The notes: a model not told the origin generated them from the sequence alone. A DNA stretch of 64,000 nucleotides from Enterobacter sp. RHBSTW-00175 (GCF_013927005.1 NZ_CP055930.1:4526001-4590000), one strand, 5' to 3'; positions 28,850 to 38,466 are shown, numbered from the stretch's first letter. Translations and numbers: made by a program.

Positions 28850-28863
28850 TGTAACGTAATGTA
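28850..28863 (-). promoter_or_regulatory. RstA box upstream of asr
   Basis: On the minus strand TACATTACGTTACA, one mismatch from the published RstA consensus TACATNTNGTTACA, about 105 bases upstream of the asr start. Adjacent GTAC-containing short repeats (28861-28885) may be further contacts. RstA is the known acid-responsive activator of asr in E. coli. Confidence 0.75.
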
Positions 28864-28922
28864 CAAAGGCAGGTACAAGGTGTACGAACAAGGCAGCACG
28901 CGCCTGTTCGTACACTGCGGGG

Positions 28923-29465
28923 CTATTTCTTCAGGGCGGCAAGGATGGCCGCGGGTGGCTGGCTGCCTACGATTGAACGTGATTCAGGTTCGATCACCAC
29001 CATAATTGGCGTGATGCGGATACCCAGTCTTTCGGCCAGAGCGGATTGCCGCTCGACCAGCGCAGAACAGGCCGGAGTCGAGTCGTTATCGGGTAAAAAA
29101 CCGGTCATCGCTTTTTGCAGACTTTTCACCTTATCGGCGGAACACCAGACGCGCCCCATGTCTTCAATCACAGAATCACGAATAGAGTCGGGGGCGACGG
29201 TCACAAACGACATCGTCAAACCGGCATCCGTATATTGCTTAACGTTTTTCACCACATTGCTACAGTAGACGCACTGGTTATCAATAAACACCAGCAGCTT
29301 GTACTTTTCAGCAGGAGCCTGAAACGTGATGGGCTGGAGGTCAGCCAGAGAGTGTGTAATATCGTCGTACGCTTCTTTTGGCGTGTTATCCGTGGCGGCG
29401 AAGGTACTCAGACTCGTCGCACACAGCATGGCTAAGGCCATCGTTTTCATTTTGCCTTTCATCAT
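28923..29465 (-). CDS. Periplasmic DsbC/DsbG-like thioredoxin-fold protein
   Basis: 180 residues with a signal peptide (about 1-23). Active-site CVYC follows FIDNQ, and a cis-proline is seen in ITPIMVV, so it belongs to the DsbC/DsbG group rather than DsbA. The N-terminal dimerisation domain of DsbC is missing (DsbC is 236 residues), so it may act as a monomeric oxidant or reductant. Two further Cys (VWCSAD and TPACSAL) could form a structural disulfide. No E. coli counterpart is found at this place. Substrate unknown. Confidence 0.8.
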   Translation of the reverse strand: MMKGKMKTMALAMLCATSLSTFAATDNTPKEAYDDITHSLADLQPITFQAPAEKYKLLVFIDNQCVYCSNVVKNVKQYTDAGLTMSFVTVAPDSIRDSVIEDMGRVWCSADKVKSLQKAMTGFLPDNDSTPACSALVERQSALAERLGIRITPIMVVIEPESRSIVGSQPPAAILAALKK

Positions 29466-29625
29466 TCATCCCTTTATTTATTTTTTATGCCTGGCCTGAT
29501 AACGGTTTATTTCTGGGCCAGAAAAGGAATTATGGCATTAAGCGCAAGCGTCAGGATATGCACAAAATCATATTCTTAGTGCGTAAATTAGGGGGGGTGG
29601 CCGGAGCGAACTCCGGCAGAATGCA

Positions 29626-31113
29626 TTACAGGTAACGCGCGGTCAGGTGTTCACGGAAATAACGGATATTCAGATCTTCCCCGGTCGCCTGGGTAATTAA
29701 CTGCGAGGTGCTAAAGCGGCTGCCATGCTGCCAGATATTCTGGCGCAGCCAGTCAAACAGGGCAGAGAAATCACCGTCTGCAACAGACGCCTGAAGCCCG
29801 GGCAGTGCGGTTTTCGCCGCGTGGAAGAGCTGTGCGGCGTACATGGCACCGAGGGTGTAAGACGGGAAGTAACCAAAGCCGCCGTCGGTCCAGTGGATGT
29901 CCTGCATACAGCCATTGCGGTAGTTGTCTTTGGTGGACAACCCAAGCCAGGCCTGCATTTTCTCATCCCACAGAGCCGGGATATCATCGACTTCGATCTC
30001 ACCATTAATCAGTGCGCGTTCAATTTCATAGCGCAGCACAACATGCGCCGGATAACTCACTTCATCGGCATCGACACGAATGTAGCCAGGCTTCACGCGC
30101 TGGTTCCAGGCAATAAAGTTCTCTTCGCTAAAGGCGGCCTGGCTACCGAAACGGGCATGTACGGCAGGAAGCAGATGTTTCAGGAATGCGTTACTGCGAC
30201 CAAGCTGCATTTCAAAGAACAGACTCTGTGATTCGTGGATTGCCGTGGATCGCGCCTGTGCGATGGGTTGACCCGCCCAGGCACGCGGCAGGTTTTGCTC
30301 GTAGCGGGCATGACCGGTTTCGTGAACCACGCCAAACAGCGCGCTCAGCAGTTCATCTTCATCATAACGCGTGGTGATACGCACATCCTCTGGCACGCCG
30401 CCGCAGAACGGGTGAGCGCTAACGTCCAGACGACCGGCGTTAAAATCGAAGCCGAGCATTTTCATGGCTTCCAGACCCAGCTCCCGCTGATCGGCGGTCG
30501 CGAAGGGGCCTTGCGGTGGGACAAACGACTGTTGGGACTGTTTTTCCACTACCTTCGCCAGCAGGTCTGGCAGCCAGGATTTCATATCAGCAAACAGCAC
30601 ATCCAGGCGGGCGCTGGTCATGTCCGGCTCAAAAATATCCAGCAGGGCATCGTAAGGTGAGCAACCTTTCGCCTCTGCACGCAGGCGGGCTTCTTCCCGG
30701 CTCAGCCTGACCACTTCCTTCAGGTTTGCAGAAAAACCCTGCCAGTCATTTGCCGGACGCTGCGAACGCCAGGCGTGCTCACATTTACTGCCCGCCAGAG
30801 ACTTCGCTTCCACAAGCGTTTCCGGCAGCAGTGACGCCTGCTGATAGTGGCGCGTCATTTCACGCAGGTTTGCCTGTTCCACGTCATTCAGATCTTCGCT
30901 TTGCGCTGCGGCCAGCCAGTCGCCCACTTTCTTGTCCGTCAGGATCTGGTGCTGCAAGACGCTCATCTCAGCCAGGGCTTCACCCCGGGCAGCGCTGCCG
31001 CCTGGCGGCATCATGGTGAACATATCCCAACTGGCGATGGAGGAGAGATGCGAGAAGCGGGAGAGACGCTGGAAGGTGCGGGTGAGTTCCTGATAAGCAA
31101 CATTTTTTTGCAT
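29626..31113 (-). CDS. Metallocarboxypeptidase, M32 (Taq) family
   Basis: 495 residues, the usual M32 length. The zinc motif HETGH sits in VVHETGHARYEQNLPRAW, with the conserved IHESQS and the YPAHVVLRYEIE segments downstream. M32 enzymes remove C-terminal residues from peptides in the cytoplasm. E. coli lacks an orthologue at this position. Followed on the same strand by no close neighbour. Confidence 0.93.
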   Translation of the reverse strand: MQKNVAYQELTRTFQRLSRFSHLSSIASWDMFTMMPPGGSAARGEALAEMSVLQHQILTDKKVGDWLAAAQSEDLNDVEQANLREMTRHYQQASLLPETLVEAKSLAGSKCEHAWRSQRPANDWQGFSANLKEVVRLSREEARLRAEAKGCSPYDALLDIFEPDMTSARLDVLFADMKSWLPDLLAKVVEKQSQQSFVPPQGPFATADQRELGLEAMKMLGFDFNAGRLDVSAHPFCGGVPEDVRITTRYDEDELLSALFGVVHETGHARYEQNLPRAWAGQPIAQARSTAIHESQSLFFEMQLGRSNAFLKHLLPAVHARFGSQAAFSEENFIAWNQRVKPGYIRVDADEVSYPAHVVLRYEIERALINGEIEVDDIPALWDEKMQAWLGLSTKDNYRNGCMQDIHWTDGGFGYFPSYTLGAMYAAQLFHAAKTALPGLQASVADGDFSALFDWLRQNIWQHGSRFSTSQLITQATGEDLNIRYFREHLTARYL

Positions 31114-31187
31114 AGTTATTGTTCTCGTTCGGCTGGATGTGTTTTGGGAGTTTAACGTGATTTTCAGAGGATTAATGCATTTTTGAT

Positions 31188-31210
31188 ACGAGGGGCGTGA
31201 AGCCCCTCGT
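31188..31210 (-). terminator. Candidate terminator of the hcp module
   Basis: CGAGGGGC (31189-31196) and GCCCCTCG (31202-31209) make an 8-bp GC-rich stem with GTGAA loop just after the DUF1493 gene stop. On the minus strand it is followed by ATCAAAAATG, not a T-tract; the pairing is strong, the terminator function is likely but unproved. Confidence 0.55.
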
Positions 31211-31214
31211 CAGT

Positions 31215-31553
31215 TCAGTCGTAGAGCCATTTGCCTGCTTTTGCGGACTCTGCAAACATTCTTACGGTCAACGGGATGCGGTTTGCTTCTACTTCTTCAC
31301 GCTTTAACTTGAACCAGCGCTTTAATAAAGGTGTATTCTGCCAGGGGAAATAACGAGACCAATTCACACCAGACAAATCCACATTAAACTCTTTCTCGTA
31401 CCGGTTTAATGCATCATGAAAGTCATCACCTGGAGAGCCGAATAAATCAGAATCGAGTTCCAGCAATATCTCATTCCAGTCATCGTCAAGTTCACGTGAA
31501 ATTTCATCGTTGAACATATCAAGAACTTTAGAGGTAATTTCGTCAGTTAACAT
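31215..31553 (-). CDS. DUF1493 family protein, probable immunity to the Hcp-linked effector
   Basis: 112 residues, acidic, with WSRYFPW near the middle and the KLKREEVEANRIPLTVRMFA tail typical of DUF1493. The start at 31553 (MLTDEITSK) shares one base with the stop of the preceding gene (TAATG), implying translational coupling. DUF1493 proteins are often found behind Hcp-type genes in enterobacteria; immunity role is inferred from this arrangement. Confidence 0.7.
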   Translation of the reverse strand: MLTDEITSKVLDMFNDEISRELDDDWNEILLELDSDLFGSPGDDFHDALNRYEKEFNVDLSGVNWSRYFPWQNTPLLKRWFKLKREEVEANRIPLTVRMFAESAKAGKWLYD

Positions 31554-32002
31554 TAGAATGAGGTCCACTGTATACGGTCTTTAGGTCGTGCAATCAGGTT
31601 ATATTTCTCCTGAGTGCGCGTCGAAATCCTGTAAAGGGAGGTAACTAATGATCCCCAACCCAACCAGGGACAATAGCGGGCAATAACAGCGGCAAGACTG
31701 GTTGTTGTTCTCATCCTGACTCCCACCGGCGTTTTTACTCGAATTCCGAATGGGGTTTTAACATCCTTCAAAATCATTCGTGCGTACTTTGAAATTACGC
31801 TTGTTCCTTTAATGGCTGTCCCTGGCTTAGTTCGGGTACCTAGCCATGGTTGCCCACCCAAAATTGCCGCACCTGAAACGGCATCTATCCCTAATTCCAG
31901 GCAGAACTCCTCCAGAAAAATGATCTCGAGTAACTCACCCGGAGTGACGTTTGAATGGCCTCTGTAGAAGTAGGTTCCGTTAATCTCTTCGGTCGTATCC
32001 AT
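31553..32002 (-). CDS. Putative Hcp-associated T6SS effector
   Basis: 149 residues starting at MDTTEEINGTYFYRG, 14 bases after the hcp stop. It has a soluble N-terminal part with GTRTKPGTAIKGTSVISKYA, and a C-terminal hydrophobic stretch with SLAAVIARYCPWLGWGSLV that could insert in membranes. I recognise the arrangement, not a catalytic family. Being trapped between hcp and a coupled small acidic gene, a toxin delivered with Hcp is the best guess. Confidence 0.55.
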   Translation of the reverse strand: MDTTEEINGTYFYRGHSNVTPGELLEIIFLEEFCLELGIDAVSGAAILGGQPWLGTRTKPGTAIKGTSVISKYARMILKDVKTPFGIRVKTPVGVRMRTTTSLAAVIARYCPWLGWGSLVTSLYRISTRTQEKYNLIARPKDRIQWTSF

Positions 32003-32015
32003 ACCAATACCCCAG

Positions 32016-32498
32016 TTAAGCCGTCGCCCGTTCATTCCATGCGTCAGAGAAAATAATATTGCCGTCGTTATGCTTCCACGTAATTTTCTCATAGCGCAAT
32101 TCAACAGTTTCGAGGTGATTGTTATTGTTGTCGCCCGGAGCGGCCATGGCAGGTGATACAGAAACTATCCGCACGCCTTCAAGAAGAATATTGAAGTATT
32201 CCGCTTCCAGACCAGCGTCATTAATCTTATAGAACTTGAGTTCGGCTTTTTGCAGAGCCTGACCAGTGGCGACGGCTTTATAGAGATAGGGTGATGAGTA
32301 ATCGAATTCCTTTACGATCATCATCGGAGAGTGGATACGTTTACCAGTAGGTTGACCTGTCAGGTTATCGGTTGGCGTCGAAAGATTATGATGAAACCCT
32401 TTGAACTCAATGCTGTATTCTCTGTGCTGCACATCACAACCGCCTTTGATAAGCGTGCCGCCATCATCGTACAACCACATATTGCCTGGAATAGCCAT
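32016..32498 (-). CDS. hcp: Hcp family type VI secretion tube protein (orphan)
   Basis: 160 residues beginning MAIPGNMWLYDDGGTLIKGG, with the Hcp fold pattern (VQHREYSIEFKGFHH, KRIHSPMMIVKEFDYSSPYL, ETVELRYEKITWKHNDG). GAGGGA precedes the start. Hcp hexamers build the T6SS tube and carry small effectors in their lumen. No other T6SS structural gene lies in the window, so this is an orphan effector island served by a T6SS elsewhere. Confidence 0.92.
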   Translation of the reverse strand: MAIPGNMWLYDDGGTLIKGGCDVQHREYSIEFKGFHHNLSTPTDNLTGQPTGKRIHSPMMIVKEFDYSSPYLYKAVATGQALQKAELKFYKINDAGLEAEYFNILLEGVRIVSVSPAMAAPGDNNNNHLETVELRYEKITWKHNDGNIIFSDAWNERATA

Positions 32499-32630
32499 GT
32501 CAAAATCCCTCTTTATGCCATAAAGAAGACAAGCTTAGGGAAAGAGGATATGACGGGTATATGTACGAAATAGCTATAATGCGTTGATTATACTTAACGT
32601 TGAATTAAGTAAAATTAATCTGGAAAAGAT

Positions 32631-32658
32631 AAACCCCGCATAATCGGTTATACGGGGT
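32631..32658 (-). terminator. Intrinsic terminator of ynfM
   Basis: ACCCCGCATAA (32633-32643) and TTATACGGGGT (32648-32658) form an 11-bp stem (one G-U) with a TCGG loop. On the minus strand it is followed by TTTATCTTTT. Confidence 0.8.
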
Positions 32659-32670
32659 CATTGAGGAACA

Positions 32671-33921
32671 TTATTTCAAACGCCGGTGAAGGCTACTCCC
32701 CACCAGCAGCGCCATACACAGCATCAGCGCAATAAACCCGCCCACACCGTTCCAGCCGTAGTTATGCCAGAACACACCGCCGAGCGTCCCGGCGATACTG
32801 GATCCCAGATAATAGCTGAACAAGTACAGCGATGAGGCCTGGCCTTTGGCGCGGCGCGCGCGTGGGCCAATCCAGCTGCTGGCGACCGAGTGTGCGGCGA
32901 AGAAGCCTGCGGAGAAGAGCAGCATCCCGGCGAAAATCATCCACAGCGAGGAGAACAGCGTCATCAGCAGACCGAGCAGCATCACGCCTGTTGAGACCAG
33001 CATAACCGGGCCACGTCCAAAGCGCGCGGTCATCGCCCCGGCTTTGGGTGAGCTCCAGGTGCCGGTGAGATAGGCGACAGAGAGCAGGCCGACCACCGCC
33101 TGGCTAAGATGCCACGGAGAGAGCATCAGCCGATAACCAATATAGTTGAACAAGGTCACGAACGAACCCATCAACAGAAAGCCGGTCAGGAACAGCCGCG
33201 GCAGCCCTTTATCGCGCCAGTGCAGACGGAAGTTGATAAACAGCGTTTTCGGACGCAGGGACGTCGGGCGGAAATGGCGTGATTCAGGCAGAATTTTCCA
33301 GAACATCAGCGCAGAGGCCAGGGCAAAGCAGCCAATGACCGCCAGCGCAATACGCCAGTTAAAGAAGTCCGTAAACACCCCGCTCAGCAAGCGTCCGCTC
33401 ATTCCACCGATCGAGTTACCACTGATATACAGCCCCATCGAGAAGGCCACAAAACTGGGGTGGATCTCTTCGCTGAGGTAGGTCATCCCGACCGCAGCGA
33501 CCCCGCTAAGCGATAAACCAATCAGGGCACGCATCACCAGGATGCCGTGCCAGCTGGTCATCATGGTTGAAAGCAGCGTACAGACGGAGGCCAGCATTAA
33601 TGCCGTTACCATAACCTGCTTGCGGCCAATGGCATCTGAAAGTGGCCCGGTAAACAGCAAACCGATAGCCAGCATCCCGGTGGAAATTGAGAGCGAAATA
33701 CTGCTGCTGGCAGGGGATACGCCAAATTCATGGGACAAGACCGGCAGAATAGGCTGAACGCAATACAGCAGGGCAAAGGTTGCCAGGCCTGCTGAGAAGA
33801 GCGCCAGCGTGACGCGCATAAATTGAGGAGTACCACGTTTAATGAACTGAACCGGCTGTGATGCTGGGGGTAAATCATCGATATCGCTTGCCGGCGCGAT
33901 ATCAATGGTTGTTGTACGACT
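32671..33921 (-). CDS. ynfM: MFS transporter YnfM
   Basis: 416 residues from GTG 33921, with AAGGAAA upstream, matching the E. coli start MSRTTT. Twelve membrane helices with the MFS signature GPLSDAIGRKQVM between helices 2 and 3, collinear with E. coli YnfM (417). It was annotated as a possible arabinose-type exporter; the true substrate is uncertain. Divergent from ynfL as in E. coli. Confidence 0.95.
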   Translation of the reverse strand, partial: SRTTTIDIAPASDIDDLPPASQPVQFIKRGTPQFMRVTLALFSAGLATFALLYCVQPILPVLSHEFGVSPASSSISLSISTGMLAIGLLFTGPLSDAIGRKQVMVTALMLASVCTLLSTMMTSWHGILVMRALIGLSLSGVAAVGMTYLSEEIHPSFVAFSMGLYISGNSIGGMSGRLLSGVFTDFFNWRIALAVIGCFALASALMFWKILPESRHFRPTSLRPKTLFINFRLHWRDKGLPRLFLTGFLLMGSFVTLFNYIGYRLMLSPWHLSQAVVGLLSVAYLTGTWSSPKAGAMTARFGRGPVMLVSTGVMLLGLLMTLFSSLWMIFAGMLLFSAGFFAAHSVASSWIGPRARRAKGQASSLYLFSYYLGSSIAGTLGGVFWHNYGWNGVGGFIALMLCMALLVGSSLHRRLK

Positions 33922-34046
33922 CACACAGTTTCCTTGCTTAAACATCCCCGTGATTGGCTGGTGACGGGTATGACCACGTGATCAGGGTAGGAAAATGTAA
34001 ATATTCTGTCTAATATATTAATAATCTCAAATGATACTTTAAAAAT

Positions 34047-34952
34047 ATGAATATCGAACTGCGTCACCTGCGCTACTTTATTGCCGTGGCAGAAGAGCTG
34101 CATTTTGGTCGCGCTGCTGCCCGTCTGAATATCTCCCAGCCACCGTTAAGCCAGCAAATTCAGATCCTGGAGCAGCAAATTGGGGCGCGCTTACTGGCAC
34201 GGACTAACCGCAGTGTGAGCCTGACGGCAGCGGGGAAACAGTTTCTTGTCGATAGCCGCCAGATCCTGAGCATGGTCGATGACGCTGCCGCCAGGGCAGA
34301 GCGACTCTACCTGGGGGAGGCCGGTGAACTGCGCATTGGTTTTACCTCATCCGCCCCCTTTATCAGCGCGGTATCGGCCACGCTTTCGTCGTTTCGCCGT
34401 CATTTCCCGGATGTCCATATTCAGACCCGTGAAATCAACACCCGCGAACAAATCGCCCCGCTGAATGAAGGCTCGCTTGACCTGGGCCTGATGCGAAACA
34501 CCCAGCTGCCGGACTCGCTTGAATGGCAGGTTATCCTGCGTGAGCCGCTGATGGCGATGATCCCGCATGATCACCCGCTGGCCTCGCGCGCCACGGTATC
34601 ACTGGCTGAACTGGCTAAAGAGCCGTTCGTCTTTTTCGACCCGCAGGTAGGAACCGGGTTATATGACGACATTCTGGGGCTGATGCGTCGTTACGGTCTT
34701 ACCCCGACAATTACGCAAGAAGTGGGCGAGGCGATGACCATTATCGGCCTGGTAGCCGCCGGGCTTGGCGTTTCTATCCTTCCAGCTTCGTTTAAGCGGG
34801 TACAGTTGCGGGAAATGCGCTGGGTGGCCATTGAGGAGGACGATGCCATTTCTGAGATGTGGCTGGTATGGTCAAAACACCGGGAACTCAGTCATGCGGC
34901 ACAGCGTTTCAAAACGCAGCTGATGACGGCTTCGCGGGGGCGAAATGTTTAA
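34047..34952 (+). CDS. ynfL: LysR-family regulator YnfL
   Basis: 301 residues, collinear with E. coli YnfL: MNIELRHLRYFIAVAEELHF, NISQPPLSQQIQILE, then the effector domain with NTREQIAPLNEGSLDLGLMR. Located divergently from ynfM with a 125-base AT-rich intergenic region, so it probably controls ynfM and itself. Effector unknown. Confidence 0.94.
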   Translation: MNIELRHLRYFIAVAEELHFGRAAARLNISQPPLSQQIQILEQQIGARLLARTNRSVSLTAAGKQFLVDSRQILSMVDDAAARAERLYLGEAGELRIGFTSSAPFISAVSATLSSFRRHFPDVHIQTREINTREQIAPLNEGSLDLGLMRNTQLPDSLEWQVILREPLMAMIPHDHPLASRATVSLAELAKEPFVFFDPQVGTGLYDDILGLMRRYGLTPTITQEVGEAMTIIGLVAAGLGVSILPASFKRVQLREMRWVAIEEDDAISEMWLVWSKHRELSHAAQRFKTQLMTASRGRNV

Positions 34953-35039
34953 GGAAAGCGGGAAAAAATGTGCAGTAAATCACATGGCTAAGTAAATATT
35001 TGACGAGCACCATTGAAGTGCTTCACCATAGCCCACAGT

Positions 35040-35061
35040 TTATTTCGAAGCTCGAAAATAA
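35040..35061 (+). promoter_or_regulatory. Mlc operator (autoregulatory)
   Basis: TTATTTCGA (35040-35048) and CGAAAATAA (35053-35061) form a near-perfect inverted repeat around AGCT, matching the Mlc consensus with TTATTT and AAATAA half sites. It ends 12 bases before the mlc start codon and abuts the ribosome site, so Mlc can repress its own gene, as in E. coli. Confidence 0.85.
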
Positions 35062-35072
35062 GGGAGTACGAG

Positions 35073-36293
35073 GTGGTTGCTGATAGTCAGCCAGGGCACA
35101 TTGATCAGATTAAGCAGACCAACGCTGGCGCGGTTTATCGCCTGATTGATCAGCTTGGTCCGGTTTCGCGTATCGATCTTTCGCGCCTGGCACAACTGGC
35201 ACCTGCCAGTATTACCAAAATTGTTCGTGAAATGCTGGAAGCACATCTGGTTCAGGAGACCGAAATTCAGGAGCCGGGCAGCCGTGGCCGCCCTGCGGTG
35301 GGGCTGGTGGTGGAAACCGAGGCGTGGCACTACCTGTCGCTGCGTATCAGCCGTGGCGAAATTTTCCTCGCCCTGCGCGATCTGAGCAGCAAACTGGTGG
35401 TTGAAGACCGCCTGGAGCTGCCGCTTGATACAGAACAGTCACTTCTGGACGCGATCCTCACGCATATTGACCAGTTCTTTATTCGCCATCAGCAGCGTCT
35501 TGAGCGCTTAACGGCGATTGCCATCACCATGCCGGGTATCATCGACACGGAAAACGGGATTGTGCATCGGATGCCGTTTTACGATGGCGTCAAAGAGATG
35601 CCGCTTGGCGAAGTGCTGAAAAACCATACCGGCGTGCCGGTCTATATTCAGCACGATATCAGTGCCTGGACGATGGCAGAGGCGCTGTTTGGCGCATCCC
35701 GCGGCGCACGCGACGTTATTCAGGTGGTTATCGATCATAACGTGGGAGCCGGAGTCATCACTGATGGTCGTCTGCTTCATGCCGGTAGCAGCAGCCTGGT
35801 GGAAATTGGCCATACTCAGGTCGATCCCTATGGTAAGCGCTGCTACTGCGGTAACCACGGATGCCTGGAAACCATCGCCAGCGTTGAAAGCGTGATGGAA
35901 CTCGCGCAGGTGCGACTGAGCCAGTCGATGAGTTCTACGTTGCATGGCCAGCCGTTAACGGTTGATGCCCTGTGTGCGGCGGCGAGGCAGGGCGATCTGC
36001 TGGCAAAAGATATCATCACCGGTGTGGGCAATAACGTCGGCCGCATTCTCGCCATCATGGTGAATTTGTTTAACCCGCAAAAGATATTGATTGGCTCACC
36101 GCTCAGCCAGGCGGCGGACATCCTGTTCCCGGCTATTTCAGATTGCATTCGCCAGCAGTCACTCCCTGCATACAGTAAGAATATCGTGGTCGAAAGCACC
36201 CAGTTCTCGAACCAGGGAACCATGGCCGGTGCGGCGCTGGTAAAAGACGCCATGTACAACGGTTCGTTACTGATTCGTTTGCTCCAGGGCTAA
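35073..36293 (+). CDS. mlc: Mlc, global repressor of PTS sugar uptake (ROK family)
   Basis: 406 residues, exact E. coli length, from GTG 35073 with AGGGAG upstream. The winged-helix domain (about 10-70, RIDLSRLAQLAPASITKIV) is followed by a ROK domain with the zinc site GKRCYCGNHGCLE and the catalytic-loop-like VIDHNVGAGV. Mlc represses ptsG, manXYZ, ptsHI and malT, and is released by membrane-bound unphosphorylated EIICB-Glc. Upstream in-frame ATG at 35013 overlaps the operator and is not the start. Confidence 0.96.
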   Translation: MVADSQPGHIDQIKQTNAGAVYRLIDQLGPVSRIDLSRLAQLAPASITKIVREMLEAHLVQETEIQEPGSRGRPAVGLVVETEAWHYLSLRISRGEIFLALRDLSSKLVVEDRLELPLDTEQSLLDAILTHIDQFFIRHQQRLERLTAIAITMPGIIDTENGIVHRMPFYDGVKEMPLGEVLKNHTGVPVYIQHDISAWTMAEALFGASRGARDVIQVVIDHNVGAGVITDGRLLHAGSSSLVEIGHTQVDPYGKRCYCGNHGCLETIASVESVMELAQVRLSQSMSSTLHGQPLTVDALCAAARQGDLLAKDIITGVGNNVGRILAIMVNLFNPQKILIGSPLSQAADILFPAISDCIRQQSLPAYSKNIVVESTQFSNQGTMAGAALVKDAMYNGSLLIRLLQG

Positions 36294-36423
36294 CTCATTT
36301 CCACAGATGTAAGAAAAATTGCGCTATCTCAAGCCGGGTAGCGTATGCATCCCTTAGACTTCCCTCACTGAATTATTTACCTGGTTTATATTTTCGAGGC
36401 ATCACCAAGAGGTGGGATGAGTC

Positions 36424-37119
36424 ATGCTTAAGCGTTTCTTTGTAACGGGTACTGATACCTCTGTCGGCAAGACCGTTGTGTCCCGTGCTTTGCTGCAAGC
36501 CCTGGCGGCAAACGGTAAACATGTAGCAGGGTACAAACCGGTCGCAAAAGGCAGTAAAGAGACGCCTGAAGGACTGCGTAATAAAGATGCGCTGGTCCTG
36601 CAAAGTGTCTCAACGCTGGAATTGCCGTATCACGCCGTAAATCCTATCGCGTTAAGCGAAGATGAGAGCAGCGTGGCGCACAGCGGCCTTATCAATTACA
36701 CCCTTTTGTCAGACGGCCTGGCAAACCTGAGTGAAAAGGTTGACCACGTTGTTGTCGAGGGGACGGGCGGCTGGCGCAGCCTGATGAACGATTTGCGCCC
36801 GCTGTCAGAATGGGTTGTTCAGGAACAACTGCCGGTCATTATGGTGGTGGGCATTCAGGAAGGGTGCATCAACCATGCATTGTTGACAGCACAGGCGATT
36901 GCCAATGACGGCCTGCCATTGATGGGGTGGGTAGCAAACCGCATCAATCCGGGGTTGGCGCATTACGCTGAAATTATCGATGTGCTGAGCAAAAAACTGC
37001 CTGCGCCATTAGTTGGCGAGTTGCCTTATCTGCCCCGTGCCGAACAGCGCGAGCTATCGCAGTATATCAATCTCTCCGCGCTCGGTAGGATGTTGTCCGT
37101 AGATAGAGTCGTGGCGTAA
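36424..37119 (+). CDS. bioD2: Dethiobiotin synthetase 2 (BioD2/YnfK)
   Basis: 231 residues, the E. coli YnfK length. P-loop GTDTSVGKT at residues 8-16 and [13 protein letters not shown] match the ATP-dependent carboxylase fold that closes the ureido ring of dethiobiotin. The main BioD is encoded in the bio operon, so this is a paralogue of uncertain contribution. Its 3' end overlaps the convergent clcB 3' end by 66 bases. Confidence 0.94.
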   Translation: MLKRFFVTGTDTSVGKTVVSRALLQALAANGKHVAGYKPVAKGSKETPEGLRNKDALVLQSVSTLELPYHAVNPIALSEDESSVAHSGLINYTLLSDGLANLSEKVDHVVVEGTGGWRSLMNDLRPLSEWVVQEQLPVIMVVGIQEGCINHALLTAQAIANDGLPLMGWVANRINPGLAHYAEIIDVLSKKLPAPLVGELPYLPRAEQRELSQYINLSALGRMLSVDRVVA

Positions 37120-38364
37120 CGTTCTCGACAGCACCGAGGCAATCACACAGGCAACCAGTAAACCGGGCAGCAGCGAATACTGTCCGGTCATTTCACAGAC
37201 CATCAGTGCCGACATAATCGGTGCATGTGTGGTGGCCGCCAGCAGCGTTGCCATTCCCGCCAGCCCCAGCAAAATCGCGGTTTCTGAACCGGGAAACCAT
37301 AGCGCGAAGATCTGCGCAAACAGCATTCCTGTCGCCATACCGACGAACAGTGTCGGGGTGAACACCCCGCCCGGCGCGCCCGAACCGCTGCTTGCCAGCA
37401 CCGCCAGCAATTTGCAGATAAAGACCCCGGCAATTACCGCCAGCAACGGCGGGGAGAGCAGAAATGCCTGTACCACGCTGTAACCATTGCCCCAGACTTT
37501 TGGCGTCAGTAGCGACAACAGCCCGACAATCAGGCCGCCAAGCGCAAGCTGGAACGGCGGCGAGAGCTTGAGCCGCAGAAAAAGAGCGTGGCTGGCGTTC
37601 ATCAGCCACATCAGCAACGGGCCACACACGCCCGCCAGCAGTCCCATCCCCAGCATGAGCGCATAATCAACGGCGGTCAGCGTGTCGCTAAGATGCACCT
37701 CATAGAGCGTACTGGCACCCGGGCTGAGCAGACGCGTGGTGAGCAATGCCACAACGGCCGCAATCACCACCGGACCAAGTGAGGCCAGCATCAGCGTGCC
37801 AAACAAAATCTCCGCGATGAACAGGCTTCCGGCCAGCGGCGCATGGTAGGCGCTGGCCATCCCGGCCGCGGCACCGCAGGCAATCCACAATTTCCATTCT
37901 GATTTCGGGGTGAAGCGTTGGGCAAAAAACGATGCGGCGAGCGCCGCAAGCAGGATCATCGCGCCTTCACGGCCAATGGCGCTGCCGCTGGATACCACCA
38001 GCAAAGATGCCAGCGATTTAACAAGGCTGGCACCGTAGTCGAACTGCCCGTCGCCCGTTTCGAGGGCTTCCATGTAATCGGTGGGCGCCTGAGGGCGTTG
38101 TGCGGTCAGCCGTTGCCATCCCCACAGCAATAACCCCGCCGCCAGCCCACCCAGTGCCGGCGTGAGTGCCCGTCTCAAGGGGGAAAGTGCGCCCGCAGCA
38201 TTCACCAGGCTGCCGCTCTGGTTAGCCAGAAACAGCCATTCAAGCAGAAACATCGCGTGGCGAAAAACAGCAACAGCCAACGCGGCCAGCACGCCTGTAA
38301 GAGTGGCAATCAGGAACCGGCGAAACATGGCGCGAATGTCGGGGTAAGTATGAAGACGTTGCAT
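37054..38364 (-). CDS. clcB: ClcB, CLC-family chloride channel/antiporter
   Basis: 436 residues with the CLC motifs [13 protein letters not shown] and [11 protein letters not shown] and about eleven membrane helices. E. coli ClcB (418) lines up from MFRRFL, which is residue 13 here (38328); neither start has a good ribosome site, so both remain possible. In E. coli ClcA and ClcB support extreme acid resistance by moving Cl-/H+. The C-terminal 20 codons overlap bioD2 on the other strand. Confidence 0.93.
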   Translation of the reverse strand: MQRLHTYPDIRAMFRRFLIATLTGVLAALAVAVFRHAMFLLEWLFLANQSGSLVNAAGALSPLRRALTPALGGLAAGLLLWGWQRLTAQRPQAPTDYMEALETGDGQFDYGASLVKSLASLLVVSSGSAIGREGAMILLAALAASFFAQRFTPKSEWKLWIACGAAAGMASAYHAPLAGSLFIAEILFGTLMLASLGPVVIAAVVALLTTRLLSPGASTLYEVHLSDTLTAVDYALMLGMGLLAGVCGPLLMWLMNASHALFLRLKLSPPFQLALGGLIVGLLSLLTPKVWGNGYSVVQAFLLSPPLLAVIAGVFICKLLAVLASSGSGAPGGVFTPTLFVGMATGMLFAQIFALWFPGSETAILLGLAGMATLLAATTHAPIMSALMVCEMTGQYSLLPGLLVACVIASVLSRTLRHDSIYGQHPTERGEIDILR

Positions 38365-38436
38365 GGGGCACGCGTAAACGGGAAAGATACAATATTGTGA
38401 TGGGAAATCGCGAGGTTAGCAAAAGGTATGCGTGCG

Positions 38437-38462
38437 AAAAAAGGCCGGGCATTGCCCGGCCT
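38437..38462 (-). terminator. Intrinsic terminator of the osmU operon
   Basis: On the minus strand AGGCCGGGC (38454-38462) and GCCCGGCCT (38442-38450) form a 9-bp GC stem with a 3-base loop, followed by T residues at 38437-38442, directly after osmV. Confidence 0.88.
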
Positions 38463-38466
38463 GGTA

